Source of the DNA: Acidobacteriaceae bacterium
GTDB lineage: Bacteria; Acidobacteriota; Terriglobia; Terriglobales; Acidobacteriaceae
Assembly: GCA_030038195.1 (NCBI GenBank)
Contig: JASHPJ010000071.1
Location: 16,503 to 80,502, forward strand
Direction of reading: 5' to 3'
Length of the DNA stretch: 64,000 bases
Shown: piece by piece, positions 1 to 7,546 of the stretch
Layout: the number at the start of each line of letters is the position of its first letter
How positions within the stretch are numbered: the first letter of the stretch is position 1
Position numbers and translations under genes: made by a program
The notes under the pieces: model-generated
What the model was told of the DNA's origin: nothing
Database searches by the model: none
What the model saw: the letters and a program-made list of their open reading frames with translations, nothing else

Positions 1-66
1 GGCTCGAGACTTTGACTTATGCTACGAACTTCTGATTCACCACACTAGAGCCGATCAACTTCTCTG

Positions 67-108
67 TTTCACCCTCCATTTCGTCCGCAGGCGAAACGGA
101 GGGTGAAA
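67..108. repeat. Strong inverted repeat (hairpin)
   Basis: A 17-bp arm at 67-83 pairs with 92-108 with one mismatch (16 of 17), around an 8-base loop. No T-run follows on either side, so a classical intrinsic terminator is not supported. It lies in the gene-free left edge of the window (1-487), upstream of the molybdopterin operon. It could end a transcript entering from outside the window or belong to a dispersed palindromic element. I see no convincing gene in 1-487. Confidence 0.6.
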
Positions 109-132
109 TATCCATCAAAAATCGCACTTTTT

Positions 133-173
133 GGCACGGCTGAAGCCGTGCCCTTTCAAAACATCAAGTTTTT
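133..173. repeat. Dispersed palindromic repeat, copy 1
   Basis: A perfect 9-bp inverted repeat (133-141 with 144-152, 2-base loop; arm GGCACGGCT) is followed by a tail reading CTTTCAAAACATCAAG. Bases 142-173 match 57241-57210 (opposite strand) at 30 of 32 positions. Two copies 57 kb apart, both intergenic, indicate a repeat family, similar in style to REP elements. Spurious reading frames run through it. Function unknown; messenger end protection or a transposed element are possibilities. Confidence 0.65.
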
Positions 174-487
174 AACGGGTTTTCAGGAAACTCTGATTCA
201 GTCACCCTTTCATCGCTCTTGTCTTGCCGTGAGAGGAATGGAGCTTGATTGCGCTCTCAGGCAGAGATTCCCATCCATCTCGAATGACTTAAGTCACTGC
301 AACCATGCAGCAGATCGTCCACCCTGGAGTGGCAGGCTTCTACCATGGGCTTTGCCAGGCAGCAGGCAGGGAGTTTCCTGGCGGGATTTATAATACTCTC
401 GGTGTTCTGTCTGGTCTGCCTGGCAGTGCTGGTAGCCGGTCGCCAAAGCGCTCCTGCATTGACCTCCGTTGCTTAAGCTTAAGGATA

Positions 488-1564
488 ATGAAGAACACGC
501 TTGCTTCCTCCGTCCGATCGGATACTGCGCATGCCACCCTGTGGGGCCTCGCGGTTGCCGGGATTTTAATCGCGGGAATCTTCGTCGGCAGCCGGGGCCT
601 TCGCGACTTTGATCCGGCACTCGTATCGTACGCAGGAGCCTCGGTGCTGGCCGGCTTCGGACTCGGCTACCGCTATGCCATGTGGCTGCGCCGCCCTCCT
701 ACGCGGCTCTACTGGTATCGCGGCTGGAAGATCTTTCTCGCGCCGCTCAAGCTGCCTCGCAATCTCGCTCACCTGGCGCGCATCTTCTGGAATGCAGTCG
801 TTCTTCAGCGCTTCATCGAGTGCCGCTCGCACCTGCGGTGGTCTGCCCACTGGTTCCTGGCCTGGGGATGCCTCCTGGCGGCGGCCATCACCTTCCCGCT
901 GTCGTTTGGCTGGGTCCGCTTCGAGAGCGCCCTTGACAACCAGGAGGTCTACCGCGCCTTTATCTTTGGCATTCCTCTGGGCAGTTTCCATCTGGGAACG
1001 CCCATTGCGGAGCTGACATTCAACATTCTCGACATCGCCGCCGTGATGGTGCTCATCGGCGTATTCTTCGCCTTCTGGAGACGCGGGCGCGATCACGGCG
1101 CATGGTCTGTGCAGCAGTTTTCCAACGACATGCTGCCGCTGATCCTGCTGTTCGCCATCTCCATCACCGGGCTGTTCCTCACCATCTCAACGCACCTGAT
1201 GCGCGGCATCTATTACGGCTTCCTTTCGCAACTGCATGCGGTCACCGTCATCCTGACGCTGCTGTATCTCCCTTTCGGCAAGTTCTTCCACATCTTCCAG
1301 CGGCCTGCCCAGATGGGCATTGATTTTTACAAGCAGGAAGGCGCTCGCGGGACGCAGGCTCTTTGCCGTCGCTGCGGACAGCCCTTCACCAGCCGCATGC
1401 ATGTCGAGGATCTGAAGCAGGTTCAGGCCGCGCTCGGCATCCAATACCGGCTTGCAGACGGTACGCACTACCAGGACACCTGTCCGGCATGCCGGCGCAA
1501 GAACATCGCCCTTACGCAGGACGGCCTTTGGAAAGCGCAGGCGCTCGATACGAGAGGTCAATAG
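488..1564 (+). CDS. Four-histidine membrane subunit of a molybdopterin redox complex (NarI/DsrM-like)
   Basis: 358 residues. It has several hydrophobic helices (about 19-36, 45-63, 120-140, 176-197, 214-235, 245-264) and histidines at 121, 236, 250 and 268 placed in or next to helices, as in b-type heme quinone-oxidising or -reducing subunits. The C-terminus carries two CxxC pairs (293/296 and 332/335), a likely zinc ribbon or small metal site. The start at 488 is chosen because AAGGA lies just upstream and the membrane protein begins there; an in-frame ATG at 305 would add a 61-residue low-complexity extension. It is the first gene of a five-gene operon, 3 bp from the catalytic subunit. I infer that it links the complex to the quinone pool. 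Exact family is uncertain: NarI-like and HdrE/DsrM-like proteins share this layout. Confidence 0.75.
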   Translation: MKNTLASSVRSDTAHATLWGLAVAGILIAGIFVGSRGLRDFDPALVSYAGASVLAGFGLGYRYAMWLRRPPTRLYWYRGWKIFLAPLKLPRNLAHLARIFWNAVVLQRFIECRSHLRWSAHWFLAWGCLLAAAITFPLSFGWVRFESALDNQEVYRAFIFGIPLGSFHLGTPIAELTFNILDIAAVMVLIGVFFAFWRRGRDHGAWSVQQFSNDMLPLILLFAISITGLFLTISTHLMRGIYYGFLSQLHAVTVILTLLYLPFGKFFHIFQRPAQMGIDFYKQEGARGTQALCRRCGQPFTSRMHVEDLKQVQAALGIQYRLADGTHYQDTCPACRRKNIALTQDGLWKAQALDTRGQ

Positions 1565-1567
1565 AAA

Positions 1568-3790
1568 ATGGCAAAGCTCCCGGCGAGCATTCCTGAGATC
1601 GTCGCGCAATTCGGGCCCACCCTGCACACGATTCCGTCTGGAGGCTGGATTCGCAATCCGCAGGACGAGAAACTGGTGAAAACGCACTGTTGTTTCTGCG
1701 GCCAGCAGTGCGGCATTCAACTGCGCGTCAGCAACAATAAGGTCGTCGGCTTCGAACCCTGGGAAGACTTTCCGTTCAATAAAGGCAAGCTGTGCCCCAA
1801 GGGCGTAAAGCGCTACATGCAGGATGAGCATCCCAACCGGCTGAAAACGCCCCTGCAGCGGGTGGAGGGCCACGGCTTCGAGCCCGTCGGCTGGGAACCG
1901 GCGATGGAGCGGATCGTCAGTGAGATTCGGCGCATCCAGGCAGGCTACGGGGAAAATGCCTTCGCCATTCTGACCGGAGCCTCGCTCACCAATGAGAAAG
2001 CCTACCTCGTGGGCAAGTTTGCCCGTGTCGCTCTGCAAACCGCCAACATCGACTACAACGGGCGCCTGTGCATGGTGTCGGCAGGAGCGGCGTCGAAGAA
2101 GATATTCGGCATTGACCGGAGCGCGAATCCATGGAGCGACATTCCGAAAGCAAAAGTCATCCTGGTGGCCGGCGCAAATGTCGCAGAGTGCGCGCCCATC
2201 ACCACCAGCTACCTGTGGCAGGCGCGGGAAAACGGCGCCAAGCTTATTGTGCTCGATCCGCGCATGACGCCGATCGCGCGCAATGCGGATCTGTTTATCC
2301 CGGTTCGTCCCGGCGGCGACATCGGCGTCTTCAACGGCATGTTGCGCGTCATGATTGAGCGCGGATGGATCGACCGGCAATTCATCGCCGAGCATACTAC
2401 CGGGTTCGATGCGGTGGAGGAGGTTGTTCGCAGGTACACGCCGGAGTTTTCCGCGAAGATTGCCGGCGTCCCCGCCGACAGGATAGTCCAGGCAGCCGAG
2501 TTGTGGGGACCTGCGCCAAGCAGCTTCCTGCTGCACTCGCGCGGCATCGAGCATCACTCCAAGGGCGTTGACAACTGCATGGCCGCGATCAACCTGGTGG
2601 TGGCCAGCGGCCGCATCGGCCGTGAAGGATGCGGCTACGCGATGATTACCGGCCAGGGGAACGGCCAGGGCGCGCGCGAGCAGGGACAGAAGTGCGACCA
2701 GTTGCCGGGCTGCCGCGATATCGACAATCCTGAGCACCGCCGGTTCATCGCGGAGATCTGGGGCGTTCCGGAAGCATCCATCCCAGCCAAGGGGCTGTCG
2801 GCGGTTCCGCTCGTCGAGGCCATTCACGATGGCCGTATCAAGGGGCTGATCTCCATCTGCTTCAATCCGGCTGTTTCTCTTCCTGACGCCAACTTCGTCC
2901 GCGAAGCGCTCTCGAAGCTTGAGTTCTACGCAAACATCGACTTCTTCCTGTCCGAGACGGGCCGCTACGCCGACATTGTTCTTCCCGGCTCGCTGATGGA
3001 GGAAGACGAGGGAACCACAACCAACGTGGAAGGTCGGGTCATTCTTCACCGCAAGGCCGTTTCCCCGCCCGGTGAAGCGCGCGAGGACTGGAAGATCATC
3101 TGCGACCTTGCCGTCCGCCTGGGAGCGGGTGACAAGTTCAACTACGCGTCGCCCAAGGATATCTTCAATGAGCTGCGCCGGGCCTCGAAGGGCAGCGTCT
3201 CTGACTATTCGGGCATGACCTGGGAGCGCATCGAAGAGAAGAACGGCCTCTTCTGGCCATGTCCTGACGAGACGCACCCCGGAACTCCCCGGCTTTACGA
3301 GGGCGGGAAGTTCGGCCATCCGGATGGCAAGGCGCACTTCATGCCGGTGGAGTGGAGATCCTCCGCGGAGATGCCGGACGATGAGTACCCGATCGTGCTG
3401 ACGACGGGAAGAGTCGTCTCACAGTTCCTTTCCGGCACGCAGACGCGCCGCATCGGCGCGCTGATCGACCAGTATTCCCAGCCCCGCTGCGAGATGCATC
3501 CGCGCCTTGCAGAAAAGCTGGGAGTCACCGACGGCGATTTTGTGCAGGTTGAGAGCCGGCGTGGCAAAGTGGTTGTGCGCGCGATGGTGGTAAAGACCAT
3601 CCGGCCAGACACCGTGTTTGTCCCGTACCATTGGCCTCTCGATCGCTCGGCAAACAACATGACCGTTCGCGCTATCGATCCGGTGTCCAACATCCCCGAG
3701 TTCAAGATTTGCGCCGTGCGCGTCAGCAGGACCGAAGCTCCGAACGATGCCATTGCGCAACTGGGCCCCGAGGCCGGAGGCATTCGATGA
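1568..3790 (+). CDS. Molybdopterin (bis-MGD) oxidoreductase, Nap/Nas/formate-dehydrogenase clade
   Basis: 740 residues. The N-terminal 4Fe-4S domain shows C41, C44, C48 and C76 in the CxxCxxxC-27-C spacing of the Nap/Nas/Fdh group, with an extra C42. The segment [10 protein letters not shown] (C168) matches the position of the molybdenum-ligating cysteine in nitrate reductases of the Nap/Nas type and in formate dehydrogenases. A molybdopterin-dinucleotide-binding domain occupies about 615-725. There is no Tat signal, so the enzyme is probably cytoplasmic or carried by a partner. It starts 3 bp after the membrane subunit and its stop overlaps the ferredoxin start (ATGA). Substrate cannot be read from sequence; nitrate or formate are the leading guesses. 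The context (ferredoxin-like, Rieske and four-His membrane subunits) indicates a respiratory electron-transfer complex. Confidence 0.85.
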   Translation: MAKLPASIPEIVAQFGPTLHTIPSGGWIRNPQDEKLVKTHCCFCGQQCGIQLRVSNNKVVGFEPWEDFPFNKGKLCPKGVKRYMQDEHPNRLKTPLQRVEGHGFEPVGWEPAMERIVSEIRRIQAGYGENAFAILTGASLTNEKAYLVGKFARVALQTANIDYNGRLCMVSAGAASKKIFGIDRSANPWSDIPKAKVILVAGANVAECAPITTSYLWQARENGAKLIVLDPRMTPIARNADLFIPVRPGGDIGVFNGMLRVMIERGWIDRQFIAEHTTGFDAVEEVVRRYTPEFSAKIAGVPADRIVQAAELWGPAPSSFLLHSRGIEHHSKGVDNCMAAINLVVASGRIGREGCGYAMITGQGNGQGAREQGQKCDQLPGCRDIDNPEHRRFIAEIWGVPEASIPAKGLSAVPLVEAIHDGRIKGLISICFNPAVSLPDANFVREALSKLEFYANIDFFLSETGRYADIVLPGSLMEEDEGTTTNVEGRVILHRKAVSPPGEAREDWKIICDLAVRLGAGDKFNYASPKDIFNELRRASKGSVSDYSGMTWERIEEKNGLFWPCPDETHPGTPRLYEGGKFGHPDGKAHFMPVEWRSSAEMPDDEYPIVLTTGRVVSQFLSGTQTRRIGALIDQYSQPRCEMHPRLAEKLGVTDGDFVQVESRRGKVVVRAMVVKTIRPDTVFVPYHWPLDRSANNMTVRAIDPVSNIPEFKICAVRVSRTEAPNDAIAQLGPEAGGIR

Positions 3791-4413
3791 GTGAGCAGCA
3801 TTTCTTTATCGACTACTCCCGCTGCATCGGCTGCCAGTCGTGTGTGCAGGCCTGCGCGGAGTGCGACACCCATCGCGGCACCAGCATGATCCACCTGGAG
3901 ACCATCGAGCGGATGGACAGCGTGCAGACAGCGCCGCAGGTGTGCATGCACTGCGAGGACCCGGTGTGCGCCCGGGTTTGCCCCGCCGATGCGATCAAGA
4001 AGACGCCGGATGGCGTGGTGCAGAGCTCGCTCAAGCCACGCTGCATCGCCTGCTCCAATTGCGTGATGTCGTGCCCGTTCGGTGTTCCCAAGTACATGGC
4101 CGAGTTCGAGCAGATGATGAAGTGCGACATGTGCTACGACCGCAGCAGCATCGGCAAGAAGCCGATGTGCGCCACAGTCTGCCCTTCGGGAGCCCTGACC
4201 TTCACCACGATGGAGGAGATTCAGCGCACCCGGCGCGGTATCCCGGTGAACTCGTGGAAGTTTGGCGGTGAAGAGGTGAAGACGAAGGTGTATGTGATGG
4301 TTCCGCGCGAGGTAGAACGGGTCGAGGTAGAACTCATCCAGATTCAGCCGACTCCCAGCTCGTTGCCCGCCGACCCATACGATGTCGCACTCATGTTGGA
4401 GGATGAATCGTGA
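3787..4413 (+). CDS. Four-cluster 4Fe-4S ferredoxin-type electron-transfer subunit (DmsB/FdhB-like)
   Basis: 208 residues with sixteen cysteines in four ferredoxin motifs: [11 protein letters not shown] near 13-23, [13 protein letters not shown] near 54-66, [11 protein letters not shown] near 83-95, and a split CDMC...CATVC motif near 115-140. This is the classic layout of DmsB/FdhB/NrfC electron-transfer subunits, which pass electrons between the molybdenum subunit and the membrane subunit. The true start is the ATG at 3787, four bases overlapping the previous stop, rather than an in-frame upstream ATG at 3631 that lies inside the catalytic gene. It overlaps the next gene by four bases (GTGA), so translation is coupled throughout the operon. 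Confidence 0.9.
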   Translation: MSEQHFFIDYSRCIGCQSCVQACAECDTHRGTSMIHLETIERMDSVQTAPQVCMHCEDPVCARVCPADAIKKTPDGVVQSSLKPRCIACSNCVMSCPFGVPKYMAEFEQMMKCDMCYDRSSIGKKPMCATVCPSGALTFTTMEEIQRTRRGIPVNSWKFGGEEVKTKVYVMVPREVERVEVELIQIQPTPSSLPADPYDVALMLEDES

Positions 4414-4943
4414 CTCAGCAGATCGAATCGGCTGCGAAGCCGCAGGGATGCGCTGCATGCAGCAGGAATGCCCGCCATCAGCAGGACTTTCCCATCGAGT
4501 GGGAGGGCGATCACTATGTCAGCCGGCGCGAGATGGTGAAGTTCCTCACCCTGGGCTCTCTGCTCCTTGCCATCGCGAACTGGGCGACGGCTTTCGCAAG
4601 AAAGCTGGTTCGAAGAGAATCCAGCCAGGTAAAGCTGCTGGGACCGGCGCGCGACCTGGAACAGAACGGCTACATGCTCTTTCGCTATCCATCGGCCGAG
4701 TCGCCCTGCATCGCGATTCTCACTCCTGAGAGAAAGCTCGTAGCCTACTCGCAGGTCTGTACGCATCTTTCATGCGCGGTTGTCTATGACCGGAACGAAA
4801 ACCAGATTGTCTGCCCGTGTCATCGCGGCGTCTTTGACGTGAACCAGGGAACTCCTGTCGCCGGGCCGCCGACCCGCGCGCTTCCACGCGTCCGGCTCGA
4901 GCAGCGTGGCGACCAGATCTATGCCACAGGATGGGAGGCTTAA
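4410..4943 (+). CDS. Rieske [2Fe-2S] protein with twin-arginine signal
   Basis: 177 residues. The Rieske motifs are C117-T-H119-L-S-C122 and C135-P-C137-H138; C117/H119 and C135/H138 would hold the 2Fe-2S cluster, and C122/C137 would form the stabilising disulfide. A twin-arginine motif SRREMVK (38-44) precedes a hydrophobic helix (about 45-63), so the domain is probably Tat-exported and membrane-anchored facing the periplasm, as in bc1-type Rieske proteins. The start is GTG, overlapping the ferredoxin stop by four bases, with GGAGG seven bases upstream. No cytochrome b/c1 genes are near, so the Rieske domain serves the molybdopterin complex, which is unusual outside arsenite-oxidase-like enzymes. 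Confidence 0.9.
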   Translation: MTQQIESAAKPQGCAACSRNARHQQDFPIEWEGDHYVSRREMVKFLTLGSLLLAIANWATAFARKLVRRESSQVKLLGPARDLEQNGYMLFRYPSAESPCIAILTPERKLVAYSQVCTHLSCAVVYDRNENQIVCPCHRGVFDVNQGTPVAGPPTRALPRVRLEQRGDQIYATGWEA

Positions 4944-5180
4944 ATGAGCCTGCGCACCCAGGGAACGACTCTCTTCAGTGCAATTCTTGTCCTGGTGGCC
5001 ACCACCGTGGTCCTGCAGTTGTGGCTGCTCACCTTCTCAATGGAGGCTCTGCTGCGCGGCCACTTCTCGACGCTGGTGCCGGCGGCGATTGCCTCAACCG
5101 CTCTTCTTGCCATCAACGCCGGCCTGCTCCGCTATATCTTCCGCTTCGACCGGGAAGCGCGACGGAACCTGATGCGGTAA
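4944..5180 (+). CDS. Small two-helix membrane protein of the redox operon
   Basis: 78 residues with two predicted membrane helices (about 12-32 and 44-64) and a basic C-terminus. The ATG follows the Rieske TAA directly with no gap, so it is almost certainly the last translated gene of the operon. I recognise no catalytic motif. Its position suggests an assembly or anchoring subunit of the molybdopterin complex. A weak 6-bp hairpin (GGTTCC/GGAACC, about 5214-5235) lies shortly downstream without a T-run. Confidence 0.7.
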   Translation: MSLRTQGTTLFSAILVLVATTVVLQLWLLTFSMEALLRGHFSTLVPAAIASTALLAINAGLLRYIFRFDREARRNLMR

Positions 5181-5584
5181 CCCCGGATTTGCGCTGGTTC
5201 CTGCAACCCGGAAGCGGTTCCCCCGTACTCCGGAACCCCCGATAGGCCTGGTCGTATAAGCGTTGTCTTGAAGAGCCGCTGCTTCAGAGGCACCGCAACA
5301 TCCGCTTCGCAGCTCACGTCACTGGTGTCGTCCCGCGGAGGCACGGCTTCTTTATGTTCCTGGGTGATGCGCTTCCGTTCAAACCGGATCCCAGCGCGCC
5401 GCATGAGTTGGAAAGCGCTATCGCGTTGTTTCGACTCGGGCAGCCGGTGGAACGCTGCCAGTTCCACGGGATCCTTGGGGGCGAGCAGGTTGGCGGTAGT
5501 GCCCGGAGTTTCTCCCAGGAACTCGGAAACGACAGCGTGCTCCATCGCCTTTCCTTTGATATCGGACCCCTGGCCTAGTTTCAT
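5132..5584 (-). CDS. Hypothetical protein downstream of DUF4157 cargo candidate
   Basis: 150 residues with no recognised domain. The ATG at 5584 lies two bases after the TGA of the DUF4157 gene (TGATCATG), the arrangement expected for translational coupling, and the reading frame prefers G/C at third positions for about the first 100 codons. The last 49 bases run into the convergent membrane-protein gene, so the C-terminus is suspect. Part of the frame (about 5339-5350) shares 12 bases with the dispersed repeat, so a chance open frame is also possible. If real, its place directly behind a putative toxin would suit an immunity or chaperone protein, but nothing in the sequence proves that. Confidence 0.35.
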   Translation of the reverse strand: MKLGQGSDIKGKAMEHAVVSEFLGETPGTTANLLAPKDPVELAAFHRLPESKQRDSAFQLMRRAGIRFERKRITQEHKEAVPPRDDTSDVSCEADVAVPLKQRLFKTTLIRPGLSGVPEYGGTASGLQEPAQIRGYRIRFRRASRSKRKI

Positions 5585-5586
5585 GA

Positions 5587-7392
5587 TCAGCCTGGTCGGA
5601 GCCCCCCCAAGCGTTCGTCTTCACGCAGCTTTTCCTGTTCGAGTTTAAATGATTCTGGTCCCATCGACACCTCTGTAGCGAATGCATTGATGATGAGCGG
5701 ATAGATTTTGAGATCGGCTTCGCGGTTGAGAACAGCATTGACAGTGTCTTCCTCAACCCACTGGGCTACGACGACATTCCCCAACTTGGTGATGTTTCCC
5801 TGGAGATCAGTCTCTCGATGCACGATTTCATATCCGATGCCCCATTTCTCGTCTTCAGGCTTGTCTCCCCCGACCCCTGAAACGTGAACAAGACTCAGTG
5901 TGTACTCGCCTCCGACTGTCCTGCCCACTACGGTTTCAGGTTCAGTCTTGGAGCCAACCAGCGGAATGACATCCATGAAGTGCTGAAATCTTACTTCAAT
6001 CGCCTGTTTTTGGGTCCTTTTGACCTGTTCATCGTTGAATCCTGTTAATTTCCCTCCAACCTCGGCTCGTAACAGGGATCTATCAAAGTTCTGTGTCATG
6101 AAGAGTTCGAGCAGTTCCGGCTCCGACAAATCCGGATTGAATAAGATGAGGTTTCTCGCCTGATCCAGCAGATGTGTGTCGTTCGTTCCGCGCATCTCAT
6201 CTTCAATCCGATCCAGTAAACGTTGGACCTGCTCGGCTAATCCGGACACCGCGCCGACGTCAGCAGGCTTTGACGCGGTCGGAGGCACAGCGCTCGCCGC
6301 GACTCCAATTCCGACCATGGAGACGACAAATGCCAACTCTGGCGCTTCTCCGAGAAAACAGGCCACCGCCCAAATCACATTACCTAGTAGACTTTGGAGA
6401 AATGCTTCCTTCGTAAGTCCTGCCTTTCGCAATGAATCGATCCGCCTCTCCAATTCCTCATTAACGAAATCTTGTATTCCCCAATCTGCCTGGTTTTTCC
6501 AGTGATCGAGCTCACGAGCCATGTCTTTGGCCAGTGTCGCTGCTCCGCGATCGATCTCATCCTGTGTGCGAATCTTCGGTGGATGCAATGGCGATCTCTG
6601 TACTAATCCGTCCAAACTGGAAGCTGCGGCGGACGCGCGCAAGCCTGACCGCGTGACAGGGTCTGATGCATAAACAGGGAGCGACCCGACCGGGGGCTTC
6701 CCGCTTGCCGCGGGCGAAGCGGATCCCTGTTGCACCACGTGAGCTAATTCATGCGCAAGCAGGCGGCAGCCTTCGGTGGTGCGGGGTGAGTAGCGTCCCG
6801 TGGCGAATGCGATGTTGTTGCCGACGGTGTATGCCACGGTCTTGACGGCACTGGTCGATTCTGCGGCCTGCCCATCGGTATGTACGCGCACGCTACTGAA
6901 ATCCGCTCCGAAGCGAGGCTCGAAAAAGGCGCGCGTGCAGGTGTCGAGCGCCTGACCGGGCGAGCGCAGCACCTCGTGCACGATTGGCGGCGCTGTTGCC
7001 TCGCCTGGCGACCCCTGCGACTTGCGCTGCAGGCTAGTCTCTTCGTTGGACGGAGATATTCGCTGCGGAGCGATCGCGGATTCCGGCATGCGCATCACCT
7101 GTTCGGCTACGCGGTCGGCCTCCTGCTCGTATCTGTCTCCTGGCTCATTAACAGCCAGTTTGGTTTGCAGAACCGGCCGCCGACCGGACATCATGCGCAG
7201 CACGGCCTGGTTACCCATTGCGCTTTGCAGTGCAGCGCTACTCCGCTGCAGCCGTGCGCTCCGCGCCTGCGCGGCAAGACTCAACCCACCGGTGGGCGTA
7301 ACAGGATGCAGCTCGCGGCGTGGCTCCGGAGCCTTCGCTGTGGAACTCGCCCTGCTCATTTCCGGCGATTCGGTTGTTGGCGTCTGAAGCAA
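5587..7392 (-). CDS. DUF4157 protein, candidate eCIS cargo/toxin
   Basis: About 601 residues. A GNQAVLRMM motif lies near residue 60, followed by an EPGDRYEQEADRVAEQVM segment (about 83-100) and a DUF4157 domain (about 135-222) ending in HELAH (214-218), a zinc-metallopeptidase-like HExxH. DUF4157 is known to be enriched in eCIS-associated proteins. The remaining 350 residues have one hydrophobic stretch (about 335-370) and no recognised family; this is the candidate toxin part. The start is a TTG at 7392 preceded by AAGGAGG; another in-frame TTG at 7422 has no ribosome site. It is the last sizeable gene of the eCIS operon, 154 bp after the fibre-like gene and separated by two hairpins, so its expression may be tuned separately. 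Confidence 0.8.
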   Translation of the reverse strand: MLQTPTTESPEMSRASSTAKAPEPRRELHPVTPTGGLSLAAQARSARLQRSSAALQSAMGNQAVLRMMSGRRPVLQTKLAVNEPGDRYEQEADRVAEQVMRMPESAIAPQRISPSNEETSLQRKSQGSPGEATAPPIVHEVLRSPGQALDTCTRAFFEPRFGADFSSVRVHTDGQAAESTSAVKTVAYTVGNNIAFATGRYSPRTTEGCRLLAHELAHVVQQGSASPAASGKPPVGSLPVYASDPVTRSGLRASAAASSLDGLVQRSPLHPPKIRTQDEIDRGAATLAKDMARELDHWKNQADWGIQDFVNEELERRIDSLRKAGLTKEAFLQSLLGNVIWAVACFLGEAPELAFVVSMVGIGVAASAVPPTASKPADVGAVSGLAEQVQRLLDRIEDEMRGTNDTHLLDQARNLILFNPDLSEPELLELFMTQNFDRSLLRAEVGGKLTGFNDEQVKRTQKQAIEVRFQHFMDVIPLVGSKTEPETVVGRTVGGEYTLSLVHVSGVGGDKPEDEKWGIGYEIVHRETDLQGNITKLGNVVVAQWVEEDTVNAVLNREADLKIYPLIINAFATEVSMGPESFKLEQEKLREDERLGGLRPG

Positions 7393-7468
7393 CGATCCTC
7401 CTTGGCGATTGGCCCATTCCAAAAGCGATGTTGAAGGGTCCGAGCCCGTATCAATACGGCTCGAACTT

Positions 7469-7494
7469 CAATCGGCTACAGTTCAAGCCGATTG
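7469..7494. repeat. Hairpin pair between fibre-like and DUF4157 genes
   Basis: A perfect 9-bp inverted repeat (7469-7477 with 7486-7494, 8-base loop) is followed on the plus strand by a T-rich run (7497-7507). A second imperfect hairpin (7442-7462, arms GAGCCCGTAT/ATACGGCTC) lies next to it. On the minus strand, the transcribed one here, the T-run becomes an A-run upstream, so this is not a standard terminator for the eCIS transcript. It may stabilise or attenuate the message before the cargo gene. Confidence 0.4.
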
Positions 7495-7546
7495 CTCTTT
7501 TTCTTTTTCCCCCGATACCTTGCGGGAGAATCCGGACGTTCGGGAC

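Noticed and set aside
305..487. N-terminal extension of the first membrane subunit
   Set aside because: The 61 extra residues are low in hydrophobic character and have no ribosome site; the ATG at 488 fits better.
1187..3337. 716-residue open frame on the minus strand
   Set aside because: It lies antisense to the well-supported molybdopterin oxidoreductase, has no family signature and is typical of shadow frames in high-GC genes.
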